Origin: Syntrophomonadaceae bacterium
Lineage (GTDB): Bacteria; Bacillota; Syntrophomonadia; Syntrophomonadales; Syntrophomonadaceae
NCBI GenBank assembly: GCA_012729835.1
Contig: JAAYCK010000109.1
Span: 1-62,069 of the forward strand
DNA: 62,069 bases
Direction: 5' to 3'
Both the position numbers and the translations under genes were made by a program. Shown here piece after piece: positions 25,501-32,783 of this stretch (positions within the stretch are counted from its first letter, which is position 1; every line of letters begins with the position of its first letter). Under the pieces are notes generated by a model, which worked only from the letters and a program-made list of their open reading frames with translations, searched no databases and was not told where the DNA came from.

Positions 25501-26043
25501 CCCCTTAGTCGGGTTTTCCCAAACCGTTAGCTTAACTAAATCAACACCGATTTCCCTGAGATCATCATAAAGGGTGTTAAAAAAATAAACCGCTATGTTT
25601 TCGGTAAGAGGCTCTACTTCAGTAAAAGGGGGTATCTCATTTAGAGTCGTTCTCTGATAGGGCGCCAGCAGTATATTGATATGTTTGTCTACATCTTCGA
25701 ATTTAACAAAGGATTCGCCCATGATATGAACATCGGCTTCAGCCTGGAGCTGCCAGGAATGCCCATGGGTTTTGCCCTTGTTGCCGGCAAACACCATATA
25801 GTGTCTGGCGTTAAGAAAGGCAACCACTTTCATGGCCATAACTGAATCACTATCCTGCCCATCAGCATTATCATCCTGGCCGACTGCTCTGATGCCCTTG
25901 GCAAAGGTGGGATCCTTGCGGGATAAATAATTTAACAATGCATCATGGGCCGCAGAAAGTTCTTCGAACTTGCGCTGCAGTTCGTTCAATTCTTCCATTC
26001 CGGGCCCAGGTCCATCAGAGCCATTATTGAATTGTGATCGCAC
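22501..26043 (-). CDS. PTPS-related domain fused to a large polytopic membrane protein
   Basis: An 1180-residue fusion. Residues 16-45 look like a coiled coil. Residues 68-190 match the 6-pyruvoyl-tetrahydropterin synthase fold, with the zinc ligands kept (His81, His93, His95), ENIAVYFFNTL and VWENPT, but no catalytic Cys before HGH (GNKGKTHGH). An acidic, Pro-rich linker spans about 190-345. From about 347 many membrane helices alternate with extracellular stretches, as in the membrane PTPS_related family, and the last helix ends in a basic tail. GTG 26043 lacks a near Shine-Dalgarno sequence, so ATG 25998 is possible. First gene of the exosortase operon. Confidence 0.82.
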   Translation of the reverse strand: MRSQFNNGSDGPGPGMEELNELQRKFEELSAAHDALLNYLSRKDPTFAKGIRAVGQDDNADGQDSDSVMAMKVVAFLNARHYMVFAGNKGKTHGHSWQLQAEADVHIMGESFVKFEDVDKHINILLAPYQRTTLNEIPPFTEVEPLTENIAVYFFNTLYDDLREIGVDLVKLTVWENPTKGIEITSKIPNYFSSDSSSPAPAPPASLSVIKGIANDEIAASEEESPPADDYSTQLQAELEEEDYEENHNTFEVTPPPLGALEDDVNTSRELGLILNQADSANVFEENTIIDVDSSETDIPVNEVAPPDSKSQKSRIDKWFKKRKPQGDHNDEFSDSRLPAQPWWQIALGVLIITGVAVWAYWPILTAPPNSAYPWGADTWGHLYKADYLYRQMVAGSYFPQFIADWYNGCQLFRYWAPLPYYFIAIIRFFTPNIFVAGHYYIFICALLGGFFWLAARKNIGLWPAIMAGVVWVVWQDNMKVALAEGNLPRILTTAILPLAFWIFFNSINPQFRNKTWPIVGSVSLVFILVLSHAMMTAIYCVCFMIFAITWWLFGGTSLKLVFRGLVSIVTGLLLSAWWLLPSLKGGLAGMSKEAAGGAVMYMRALESFDPLVRFSNPSTHYWGVSLLLVILISLIAWRSKATWAKSLFCCGLLFICLTFPAFAWFQQMMPLGYIMWPLRFSTFTSLAVISYGFAFSSKILTSKRSTVIAALLLVIIFSGLIIDSYYTRTLQMKTASEPYYIVKITDEITKSKGWRVATLDLGNIDSRPSYFFSMVGHREQVFGWAWQGATTAPNIMLLNSAMEFNWYPYLFRQLYHLGATYLVVDNNQIKSKASFRKMAADYGYKQNMELEPYSVWTRQERPYMIVDQKRYLAIGTNASNFALIFPQIEIGRSNNIDDYTPKELSAYNTIVLTGAQWNIKSKAEKTIQECANKGTKIIVDFTGFPLDVLARQPKFFNVYAEPVEIRNQLTVFQAPGGTINLKPFDADNSLWRAYAPQGLDSTPVSYQHYGNEAALWGYKNANGSKIWFLGANLAYHVYLTHDEVAMKMLEQLTGLSHDYTQEPSVPFDSYRPTSNGYIASYSLKAATDVIIPIADLDGMTVRIDGKLVDKKRQENLIALTLPSGHHIIKVEMTQASIYRKGMAVSVITLLISILWLLRQRRRSQVTGPLIKQGAEDFGY

Positions 26044-26571
26044 CCAATAATTGATAGAAATCTACCTCTCCCCATAAACAAACAAAAACAATCTTTATAC
26101 TTTAATCTTATCCAAAATGCAGAAAACCGATATATAACTTGTATAGTACTGCTTCACGACATTATCTAACTGTAAGGAGCCCCTTATACAAGTTTGATAT
26201 TTGCTGACCGAGCTAGCAAAAGAACTGCTTAACGCATATTGAAAATAGTCCTTATATCCATATTTCGGCTATTATATACCACTATAAATTATACAACTTT
26301 GAATTACTTCAAAAGAATAGGCATTTTTTTAAGCAATTCAGGATTTTTCTAGAGAATACTATCTATTTCTTTTGCCCAGCGAATAATTGGTGTATACACT
26401 TGATTGGGAATGATTTATCAGCGAGAATCCACATTGCATCAACACCATCAGTCATCAATAAAATCAACTGAATGTTGGACAACTGCCTTAAGCTATGCAA
26501 AATACAGCTATCTTGAATTCAGACATTCCTTATTTGCTGAAACCTTGGTCTGCATTTCGAATGCTAATTGC
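26044..26571. other. AT-rich gene-free region upstream of the exosortase operon
   Basis: No supported gene. It contains a 9-bp inverted repeat, ACTTGTATA at 26137-26145 and TATACAAGT at 26185-26193, about 95-150 nt before the first gene of the exosortase operon. This is a possible operator or hairpin in the leader. I could not place promoter boxes with certainty. Base composition is visibly more AT-rich than in the flanking his genes. Confidence 0.5.
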
Positions 26572-26624
26572 CGCAAAAAAAACACAAAGAGATCCCTATT
26601 CGGCTATAGCTTACTCAGGATCTC
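26572..26624 (-). terminator. Rho-independent terminator of the his operon
   Basis: GAGATCC (26618-26624 on the minus strand) pairs with GGATCTC (26589-26595) over a 22-nt loop and is followed on the minus strand by TTTGTGTTTTTTTT. It lies about 75 nt after the hisIE stop codon. Confidence 0.7.
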
Positions 26625-26699
26625 CCAATCCCCAATTTAAAACCGGGGTCAAGCGTGGATAATATCTCGATTATTGCAGTTATTATATGGTCCTAATGA

Positions 26700-27347
26700 C
26701 TAGCGCCTTGATTTCAATTCGCAGAATATATCTGCCAGATCTACTCCCTGCTCTACCATCAGGACGATCAGGTGATAGATCAGATCGGCTGTTTCATATA
26801 CGACCTCAGCCTTGTCACGGTTCTTGGCGGCAATGAGAACTTCAGCACTTTCTTCTCCCACTTTTTTGAGTATTTTATCAATGCCTTTTTCAAAAAGGTA
26901 AGTGGTATATGACCCTTCCGGTCTTTTAGCCTGCCGGTCACGTACCACTTCGTAAAGCTCGTATAAAACGCCGGGGCCAGCAATACTTTCATAGATATGG
27001 TCCATGTCCATTGCCGCAGGTGCCACTTCTTCCCCCTGTTCATTACGGTAAAAGCATGAAGAATGCCCGGTGTGGCAGGCCGGGCCAGTCTGCTCAACTA
27101 AGACCAACAAGGCATCCCGATCACAATCATACCTGATTTCCTGAACAGTTTGAATGTGTCCGGAGGTTTCTCCCTTTACCCAGAACTCCTGACGGCTTCG
27201 CGACCAAAAACAGGTTCGGCGGCTGGTTATCGTCCGGTTCAGAGCTTCTTCGTTCATATAGCCCAACATCAGCACCTGCCCGGTGTTGCAATCCTGTATG
27301 ATAGCTGGTATAAGTCCCTTTTGGTCGTACTTTAATCCTTCGATCAT
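26700..27347 (-). CDS. hisIE: Bifunctional phosphoribosyl-AMP cyclohydrolase / phosphoribosyl-ATP pyrophosphatase
   Basis: A 215-residue fusion catalysing steps 2 and 3 of histidine synthesis. The HisI part (about 1-105) shows [29 protein letters not shown] and metal/zinc residues YDCDRDALL and GPACHTG..SSCFYR. The HisE part (about 115-215) shows [23 protein letters not shown] and [11 protein letters not shown]. The ATG overlaps the hisF stop by 4 nt. It is the last gene of the operon. Confidence 0.95.
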   Translation of the reverse strand: MIEGLKYDQKGLIPAIIQDCNTGQVLMLGYMNEEALNRTITSRRTCFWSRSRQEFWVKGETSGHIQTVQEIRYDCDRDALLVLVEQTGPACHTGHSSCFYRNEQGEEVAPAAMDMDHIYESIAGPGVLYELYEVVRDRQAKRPEGSYTTYLFEKGIDKILKKVGEESAEVLIAAKNRDKAEVVYETADLIYHLIVLMVEQGVDLADIFCELKSRR

Positions 27348-28102
27348 ATTCTCACCGCAACTCCTTTATCTGTTAAATACTGTTTCGCTTGAGTAACACT
27401 GTACTCTCTATAATGGAATATCGATGCACATAAAACAGCATCGGCCTGGCCGCTGGTCACCCCTTCATAAAGATGCTCCAGATTCCCGGCGCCTCCTGAA
27501 GCTATTACGGGAATGCTTAAAGCCTGGCTGATGGCCGCTGTCAGCGGCAGATCATATCCATCCTTGGTCCCGTCACGATCCATACTAGTAAGCAGGATTT
27601 CACCAGCACCAAGTTCCTGAACCTTAAGTGCCCATTCTACTGCGTCAATACCAGTAGGCACCCGGCCACCATTAATAAATACCTCCCAGGAATCCCGACC
27701 GCTCTGCCGTGCGTCTATGGCTACAACTATACACTGACTGCCAAATTTCAGCGCTCCTTCTGTTACGATCGATGGATTGCGGATAGCGGCGGAATTGATA
27801 GAGACCTTATCAGCGCCTGCCACCAGAATATCTCTGATGTCATCGATAGTCCTTATGCCACCGCCAACTGCAAAGGGTATAAAAACCTGGCGGGCAGTAG
27901 CCTTGACCACTTCAACCATGGTATTGCGAGCCTCATGAGAAGCAGTAATATCCAAAAATACCAGTTCATCGGCTCCTTCAGCATCATAGAAAGCAGCCAA
28001 TTCAACCGGATCTCCGGCATCACGCAGGTTTACAAAGTTTATTCCCTTGACCACCCGCCCCGCATGTACATCGAGACAGGGGATGATACGCTTAGCTAAC
28101 AA
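27344..28102 (-). CDS. hisF: Imidazole glycerol phosphate synthase, cyclase subunit
   Basis: A 252-residue (beta/alpha)8 barrel that pairs with HisH to make IGP and AICAR from PRFAR. It starts [19 protein letters not shown] with the catalytic Asp in CLDV, and has [18 protein letters not shown] and [15 protein letters not shown] with the second Asp. TTG 28102 is chosen because GGAGG is 7 nt upstream and the protein then begins exactly as HisF does; an ATG 15 nt earlier precedes the Shine-Dalgarno sequence. Confidence 0.95.
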   Translation of the reverse strand: MLAKRIIPCLDVHAGRVVKGINFVNLRDAGDPVELAAFYDAEGADELVFLDITASHEARNTMVEVVKATARQVFIPFAVGGGIRTIDDIRDILVAGADKVSINSAAIRNPSIVTEGALKFGSQCIVVAIDARQSGRDSWEVFINGGRVPTGIDAVEWALKVQELGAGEILLTSMDRDGTKDGYDLPLTAAISQALSIPVIASGGAGNLEHLYEGVTSGQADAVLCASIFHYREYSVTQAKQYLTDKGVAVRI

Positions 28103-28118
28103 TATGCTCCCTCCCATG

Positions 28119-28184
28119 GACGCTGATAATGCAGATGATACTGATTAACGCAGATTCTATTTAGCATCCGTCTGCGTCTATTTA
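28119..28184. repeat. ACGCAGAT-type palindromic repeat between hisA and hisF
   Basis: GACGCTGATAATGCAGATG..AACGCAGAT on the left and ATCCGTCTGCGTCTAT on the right form imperfect inverted arms. In transcript direction it begins right at the hisA stop codon. It belongs to the dispersed family described in the findings. Confidence 0.7.
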
Positions 28185-28910
28185 CTCCCCGGCGGCTTCC
28201 AGGGCTTCTGCCAGAGTTATCTTGCCATCATACAGGGCTTTACCCATTATTGCCCCGGTTACCCCGCAGCCTTCCAAAGCTCGCAGGGCCGTGATATTTT
28301 CCCGGCTGGATACGCCGCCCGAGGCTATGATACTCAACCCGCTGTGGCGGGCCATATCTTCTATAGCTTTAAGATTTGGTCCCTGTAAAAGACCATCTCT
28401 GGAGATGTCGGTGTAAACCGCTGTGGTTACGCCCAAGCCTTTCATGGTATCAGCAAAATCTAAAACCGGGAGATTCGAGGTCGCAACCCATCCTTCAACT
28501 GCCACCATGCCATCCCGTGCATCCAGGCCCAATACTATTCTATCCGGACCGAACTCATCCAGCAGTGATTTCACGAACTCCGGGCTGTTTACGGCCTTGG
28601 TCCCGATGATTACCCGGCGAGCACCGGCTTTTAATACCTCCGCCACGTCTTCCCTGCGCCGGAGACCCCCACCCACTTGAAAAGGTATCTCTATCGCCTC
28701 GGCGATAGCTCTTATTGCTAAAGTGTTCACCGGGCGGCCAGCGAAAGCCCCGTCCAGGTCCACCACATGCAGCCAAGCGGCACCTCGTTGCTGCCAAGTT
28801 TCTGCCATTGCGCCGGGATTATCCGAATATACTGTCTTGTCCTCCGCCCTGCCCTGAACCAGGCGCACACACTGACCATCCTTGAGATCTATAGCCGGAT
28901 ATATAATCAT
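28182..28910 (-). CDS. hisA: ProFAR isomerase
   Basis: A 242-residue (beta/alpha)8 barrel for the isomerisation of ProFAR to PRFAR. It shows MIIYPAIDLKDGQCVRL with the catalytic Asp, GGGLRRREDV, VIIGTKAV, and YTDISRDGLLQGPN with the second catalytic Asp. ATG 28910 overlaps the hisH stop by 4 nt; an upstream in-frame ATG at 29036 would add 42 residues lying inside hisH and is rejected. Confidence 0.95.
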   Translation of the reverse strand: MIIYPAIDLKDGQCVRLVQGRAEDKTVYSDNPGAMAETWQQRGAAWLHVVDLDGAFAGRPVNTLAIRAIAEAIEIPFQVGGGLRRREDVAEVLKAGARRVIIGTKAVNSPEFVKSLLDEFGPDRIVLGLDARDGMVAVEGWVATSNLPVLDFADTMKGLGVTTAVYTDISRDGLLQGPNLKAIEDMARHSGLSIIASGGVSSRENITALRALEGCGVTGAIMGKALYDGKITLAEALEAAGE

Positions 28911-29518
28911 ACTGGTATCTCTCCAAAATTTTTTAAAACTTGCAAGCCGATAGTCCCCGATTTCTCCGGATGGAACTGCGTGGCAAAGAGGTTCCCCCGC
29001 TCGATGGCACAGGTGAAATCCACCCCGTAATTGCATTGGGCGGCAGCAACCGCTCCCTCATCCAGCACTACGTAATAAGAGTGAACAAAATAGAAATAAG
29101 ATTCCGGAGAAATACCGGCCAATAGCTTGCTGTCAACCTTTGGTGTAATGCTGTTCCAACCCATGTGCGGCACCTTTAGCTGAACTGGTAGTTCAAACCT
29201 AACGACTCTGCCCGGTATCAGGTCAAGCCCTTTGTGCAAACCATTTTCTTGGCTTTCACTCATCATCAGCTGAAGACCCAGACAGATACCCAACAGGGGT
29301 TTTCCCTGGCGTTGTACCTCATCAATAGCTTGATCCAGTCCCCGCTGACGCAGGTTACTGATAGCATCCTCGAACGCTCCGACTCCGGGCAGAATAACCC
29401 TCTCGGCCCTGAGTATCTGTTCCGCATCATCACTGATGACCACCTCATATCCCAGCTTGGTCAGGGCATTCTTGACACTGGCCAGATTGCCCATTCCGTA
29501 ATCAATAATTGCTATCAT
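28907..29518 (-). CDS. hisH: Imidazole glycerol phosphate synthase, glutaminase subunit
   Basis: A 203-residue class I glutamine amidotransferase that supplies ammonia to HisF. The nucleophile is in LLGICLGLQLMM; His and Glu lie in ATQFHPEKSG near the C-terminus. ATG 29518 follows GGGGGA by 6 nt; an in-frame ATG at 29545 precedes that site. The translation stop is coupled to hisA. Confidence 0.95.
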   Translation of the reverse strand: MIAIIDYGMGNLASVKNALTKLGYEVVISDDAEQILRAERVILPGVGAFEDAISNLRQRGLDQAIDEVQRQGKPLLGICLGLQLMMSESQENGLHKGLDLIPGRVVRFELPVQLKVPHMGWNSITPKVDSKLLAGISPESYFYFVHSYYVVLDEGAVAAAQCNYGVDFTCAIERGNLFATQFHPEKSGTIGLQVLKNFGEIPV

Positions 29519-29535
29519 CTTTGTTCCCCCGTGTA

Positions 29536-29775
29536 AATTCATCACAGATGCACACGATTAACTCATTTTTTCCGCCTGCAAGGGAAGATTGCCGCGCTTC
29601 GCTCGCAATGACATACTTAAATGTTCGCAAACATTTTTATCGGCTACGTACTTCTCTGGAATAATGCACTAATATTTACTCTATCAATTTTCCGCGTCGT
29701 TAAAATCTCAAACTGTTTGATTTGTCATTATCTGTGTTCATCTGTTTAAATCAGTGCTTATCTGTGGTTAATTCG
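29536..29775. repeat. CACAGAT-type repeat pair with a nested second repeat
   Basis: The left arm AATTCATCACAGATGCACAC starts at 29536 and the right arm (29726-29775, TCTGTGTTCATCTG..TTATCTGTGGTTAATT) is its degenerate inverse. In transcript direction the element begins 8 nt after the hisB stop. It fills the whole hisB-hisH spacer and encloses another repeat type at 29576-29612. Confidence 0.7.
29576..29612 (-). repeat. Copy of the widespread TTGCGAGCGAAGC intergenic repeat
   Basis: On the minus strand it reads GTCATTGCGAGCGAAGCG followed by CGGCAATCTTCC. I recognise this as a short intergenic repeat found in many unrelated bacterial genomes. Only one copy is seen in this window, nested between arms of the CACAGAT repeat. 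Confidence 0.6.
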
Positions 29776-29782
29776 TTTCCCT

Positions 29783-30376
29783 TTACAGATTGCCTTTCGA
29801 TGACCAGATGCCTTCCACGCGCGGTTCATATTCCAGCGCGATCTTAAGGGCTCGAGCGAAAGCCTTGAAGATGCCCTCGATACAGTGATGGCTGTTGTCA
29901 CCGCGAAGCAGGTCGATGTGGATATTCATACCGGCGTTGTTCGCCACCGCCTGGAAGAACTCTTTAATATTTTCTGTGGCCAGGTTGCCGATCATTTCAC
30001 GCTGGATATCGGCATTGTAGATCAGGTGCGACCGGCCAGACAAATCCAGCACCACCCTGACCAGCGCTTCATCCATGGGTATAGTGGCTTCCCCATAACG
30101 CTTAATACCTTTTTTATCTCCCAGGGCCAACTGCAGGGCTTGACCCAGGCTTATACCAATGTCCTCAGTGCTATGATGGTCGTCCACCTTAAGGTCTCCC
30201 CGGGCTATGACCTTGAGGTTACATAAGCTGTGAACTGATAATAGCGTCAGCATATGGCTGAGAAAGGGTATCTCGGTATCGATCTGGTAGACACCAGTCC
30301 CATCCAATTCTATTTGCACTAATACCTCAGTCTCCCCAGTCTTCCTGGCTATTTCTCCTATACGACTCTCCATCAT
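29783..30376 (-). CDS. hisB: Imidazoleglycerol-phosphate dehydratase
   Basis: A 197-residue manganese enzyme that dehydrates IGP to imidazole acetol phosphate. It holds the two metal-binding motifs DDHHSTEDIGI (about 65-75) and NSHHCIEGIFK (about 161-171). It is the monofunctional form with no phosphatase fusion. Two Met codons open the ORF (30376, 30373). Spacers of about 240-260 nt filled with repeats separate it from hisD and hisH. Confidence 0.95.
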   Translation of the reverse strand: MMESRIGEIARKTGETEVLVQIELDGTGVYQIDTEIPFLSHMLTLLSVHSLCNLKVIARGDLKVDDHHSTEDIGISLGQALQLALGDKKGIKRYGEATIPMDEALVRVVLDLSGRSHLIYNADIQREMIGNLATENIKEFFQAVANNAGMNIHIDLLRGDNSHHCIEGIFKAFARALKIALEYEPRVEGIWSSKGNL

Positions 30377-30418
30377 GATTCCCAGCTCCCCTCAAGACTC
30401 TTTTTTCATTCATGTCCC

Positions 30419-30495
30419 GGGCGGATATGGCCGCTCCTTGCCATCCATGGCACCGCGGCACTAGCCCATCCCTGGACGTCGGAATCCGCCCCTAC
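30419..30495 (+). repeat. 77-nt dispersed element, copy 1
   Basis: It starts GGGCGGATATGGCCG and ends GGAATCCGCCCCTAC, so its ends are near-inverse. The same 77 nt occur in opposite orientation at 57338-57414 with six differences. It lies in the hisB-hisD spacer. Confidence 0.85.
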
Positions 30496-30561
30496 CATAT
30501 GTTAATCAACACCCATTATGCGAATTACACCATACAATATGGTCATTTACACCCCAGAAAG

Positions 30562-30606
30562 TTCTGTGTAGATCATAAAAAATCAGCGTTGATCTGCGTC
30601 CATTCG
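30562..30606. repeat. ACGCAGAT/CACAGAT-type repeat arm in hisB-hisD spacer
   Basis: TTCTGTGTAGATCAT..AATCAGCGTTGATCTGCGTCC is one degenerate arm of the dispersed family, about 30 nt after the hisD stop in transcript direction. Confidence 0.6.
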
Positions 30607-30636
30607 TTCTCCCGTTCCCCCGTCCTCTTTACCACC

Positions 30637-31920
30637 TTACCCCTTGCGCAGGCGGACAGAATTGGCGTGAGCAGTCAGGCCCTCTACCGTGGCTAGTTTT
30701 ATGATGTCGTCAGCATCTTCAGCGATACCGCGAGGGGAATAATAGAGCAAGCTGCTGGCCTTGGTAAAGGTATCCACCGTTACCGGTGAATAAAACCTGG
30801 CGGTCCCCCCGGTGGGCAGAATATGATTCGGTCCTGCATAATAATCGCCCACCGGTTCCGGGGTGTATTTGCCCATAAATATCGCCCCGGCGTTACGTAT
30901 CAGGCTCAGAAGATCAAATGGGTGCTCCACCATCAGCTCCAGGTGTTCGGGTGCCACCAGGTTGGCCACTTCGCAAGCCTCGACGAGATCCCCGACCAGA
31001 ATCAAGGCTCCATAATCCTGTAATGATTGTTCAATAATACTGCGGCGCGACAGACTGGCAATCTGCTTCTCCAGTTCCGTCTCTACCTGATCCAGTATTT
31101 TCTCATCATCGCAGACCAGAATGCTTCGAGCTAATACGTCATGCTCAGCCTGGGACATCATGTCAGCTGCCAGGTAAGCGGGATCAGCATTGCTGTCGGC
31201 AATGATCAATATCTCGCTGGGGCCCGCCAGCATATCGATGTTGACTTCACCATAAACCATTTTCTTGGCCAATGTTACATAGATATTCCCAGGTCCGCTG
31301 ATGAGATCCACTTTCTTTATGGTCTGGGTCCCGTAAGCCAATCCGAATATCGCCTGCGCCCCGCCCATCTTATATATTTCGCTGATTTCCAGTTCAGCGG
31401 CAGCCACCAAAGTGTAAGGATTAAGTTTTCCTTCCTGATCAGGCGGAGTAACCATGGCTATCTGTTCAACTCCCGCTACCTGAGCCGGAATAGCATTCAT
31501 TAATACCGAAGACGGATAGGCCGCAGTACCTCCGGGAACATAAATACCTACCCGTTCCAGAGGGCGGAAGACTTGTCCCAGTATATTGCCGCGTTCATCC
31601 GGTTCCATCCAGGAATTACGCAACTGCCTGGAATGAAACATCGCAATGTTATCACTAGCCGCCTGGATGGCAAAGATATAATCATCATCCACTGCCTCAT
31701 AGGCTGCTTCTATCTCAGCCTCGCTTACTCGAAAATTATCGGCGTTGATAGACGCTCCGTCAAAGCGCTGAGTGAATTCAAAAATGGCTTCGTTACCCCG
31801 AGCTTTTATCGCTTTGCCAATGTCTTGAACCCTTTGCTCATATTCCTGAATATCCTTGATGGCACTAGCCAGAAACTCCTGACCAGCTTGACTGGATGCT
31901 GTAAACCTCTTGATCTTCAT
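30637..31920 (-). CDS. hisD: Histidinol dehydrogenase
   Basis: A 427-residue zinc enzyme that oxidises histidinol to histidine in two NAD steps. It shows YVPGGTAAYPSSVLMN, GPGNIYVTLAKKMVYG, AGPSEILIIAD, SQAEHD (zinc and catalytic residues), LVAPEHLELM, and YAGPNHILPTGGTARF. Its ATG overlaps the hisG stop by 4 nt, so HisG and HisD are coupled. Confidence 0.96.
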   Translation of the reverse strand: MKIKRFTASSQAGQEFLASAIKDIQEYEQRVQDIGKAIKARGNEAIFEFTQRFDGASINADNFRVSEAEIEAAYEAVDDDYIFAIQAASDNIAMFHSRQLRNSWMEPDERGNILGQVFRPLERVGIYVPGGTAAYPSSVLMNAIPAQVAGVEQIAMVTPPDQEGKLNPYTLVAAAELEISEIYKMGGAQAIFGLAYGTQTIKKVDLISGPGNIYVTLAKKMVYGEVNIDMLAGPSEILIIADSNADPAYLAADMMSQAEHDVLARSILVCDDEKILDQVETELEKQIASLSRRSIIEQSLQDYGALILVGDLVEACEVANLVAPEHLELMVEHPFDLLSLIRNAGAIFMGKYTPEPVGDYYAGPNHILPTGGTARFYSPVTVDTFTKASSLLYYSPRGIAEDADDIIKLATVEGLTAHANSVRLRKG

Positions 31921-32570
31921 TTACCATCCCCACCCTTCACAGTCTCTTGTATAGTTTCAATAAGGGGCTGAATCTTTCCGTGTTTGGTCCGATAGGCTAC
32001 ACGATTACTGACCAGGCGAGTCGTAGAATCCATAATCTTGACCATTTCGATCAGATTGTTCTCCCGCAATGTAGCTCCGGTAGAAACCAGGTCAACGATT
32101 ACATCGGCTATGCCAGTTAAAGGCGCTAATTCTACATTGCCATGCAGTTTGATGATCTCGACCTGCAACCCCTGACTGCGGAAAAACCTTTCAGCCATCA
32201 CAGGAAACTTGGTAGCTACCCGCTTATAGTTGAGGTCCTTGATGCCCGCCCCTTGCATGGCAGATGGACCAGCTACCACAAAACGGCAGTAGCCAAATTT
32301 CAGATCCGCCATCTCAAAAACGTCCTTACCCTGTTCGACAATGACATCCTTGCCGACTATGCCCAGATCAGCCGCACCCTGTTCCACATAAACGGGAACA
32401 TCGGTAGGACGGCACATTATATACTTAATTGCTTCATTTTCAAAGGTAAAAACCATATTGCGGCTTTCCGGCTCCACCCCTTCAGTGGGCAGACCAACCT
32501 CCCTAAAAAGCCCAAGGGTAGGCTTCAAAAGAGTGCCCTTCGAGAGAGCTATAGTCAAATACTCAGCCAT
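31917..32570 (-). CDS. hisG: ATP phosphoribosyltransferase, short form
   Basis: A 217-residue catalytic subunit for the first step of histidine synthesis (ATP + PRPP). It is the short form that lacks the C-terminal histidine-binding domain and needs HisZ, which is encoded upstream. Typical blocks: IALSKGTLLKPTL, DLGIVGKDVIVE, RVATKFPVMAERFF and ADVIVDLVSTGATLRENNL (the PRPP loop). A repeat-filled spacer separates it from hisZ. Confidence 0.95.
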   Translation of the reverse strand: MAEYLTIALSKGTLLKPTLGLFREVGLPTEGVEPESRNMVFTFENEAIKYIMCRPTDVPVYVEQGAADLGIVGKDVIVEQGKDVFEMADLKFGYCRFVVAGPSAMQGAGIKDLNYKRVATKFPVMAERFFRSQGLQVEIIKLHGNVELAPLTGIADVIVDLVSTGATLRENNLIEMVKIMDSTTRLVSNRVAYRTKHGKIQPLIETIQETVKGGDGK

Positions 32571-32607
32571 AAATCCTCCTCCAGTATTTGTTTGGTTACG
32601 GGTTATT

Positions 32608-32769
32608 TGCCACAGATTAACACTGATTAATACTGATTATCTTTTAAATAATCATAAAACTATCTACTACCAAAAGACAAAACATACGATTATTCATGCC
32701 AGAGTAGATAATTTATCTATTCCATAGTGTATAAAATCTGTGTCCATCTGTGTGTATCTGTGGCTAATT
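32608..32769. repeat. CACAGAT-type inverted repeat element in hisZ-hisG spacer
   Basis: The left arm at 32608-32640 (GCCACAGATTAACACTGATT..) is complemented by the right arm at 32731-32769 (..CTGTGTGTATCTGTGGC). The arms are about 33-39 nt with a 90-nt AT-rich centre. In transcript direction it begins 14 nt after the hisZ stop. Confidence 0.85.
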
Positions 32770-32783
32770 CTGCCCCGGGTCCC

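Noticed and set aside
26404-26640. Plus-strand ORF of 78 codons in the gap before hisIE
   Set aside because: No Shine-Dalgarno sequence, unlikely amino-acid mix, and it covers the his terminator. A short minus-strand reading with a protein-like stretch is also seen but has no support.
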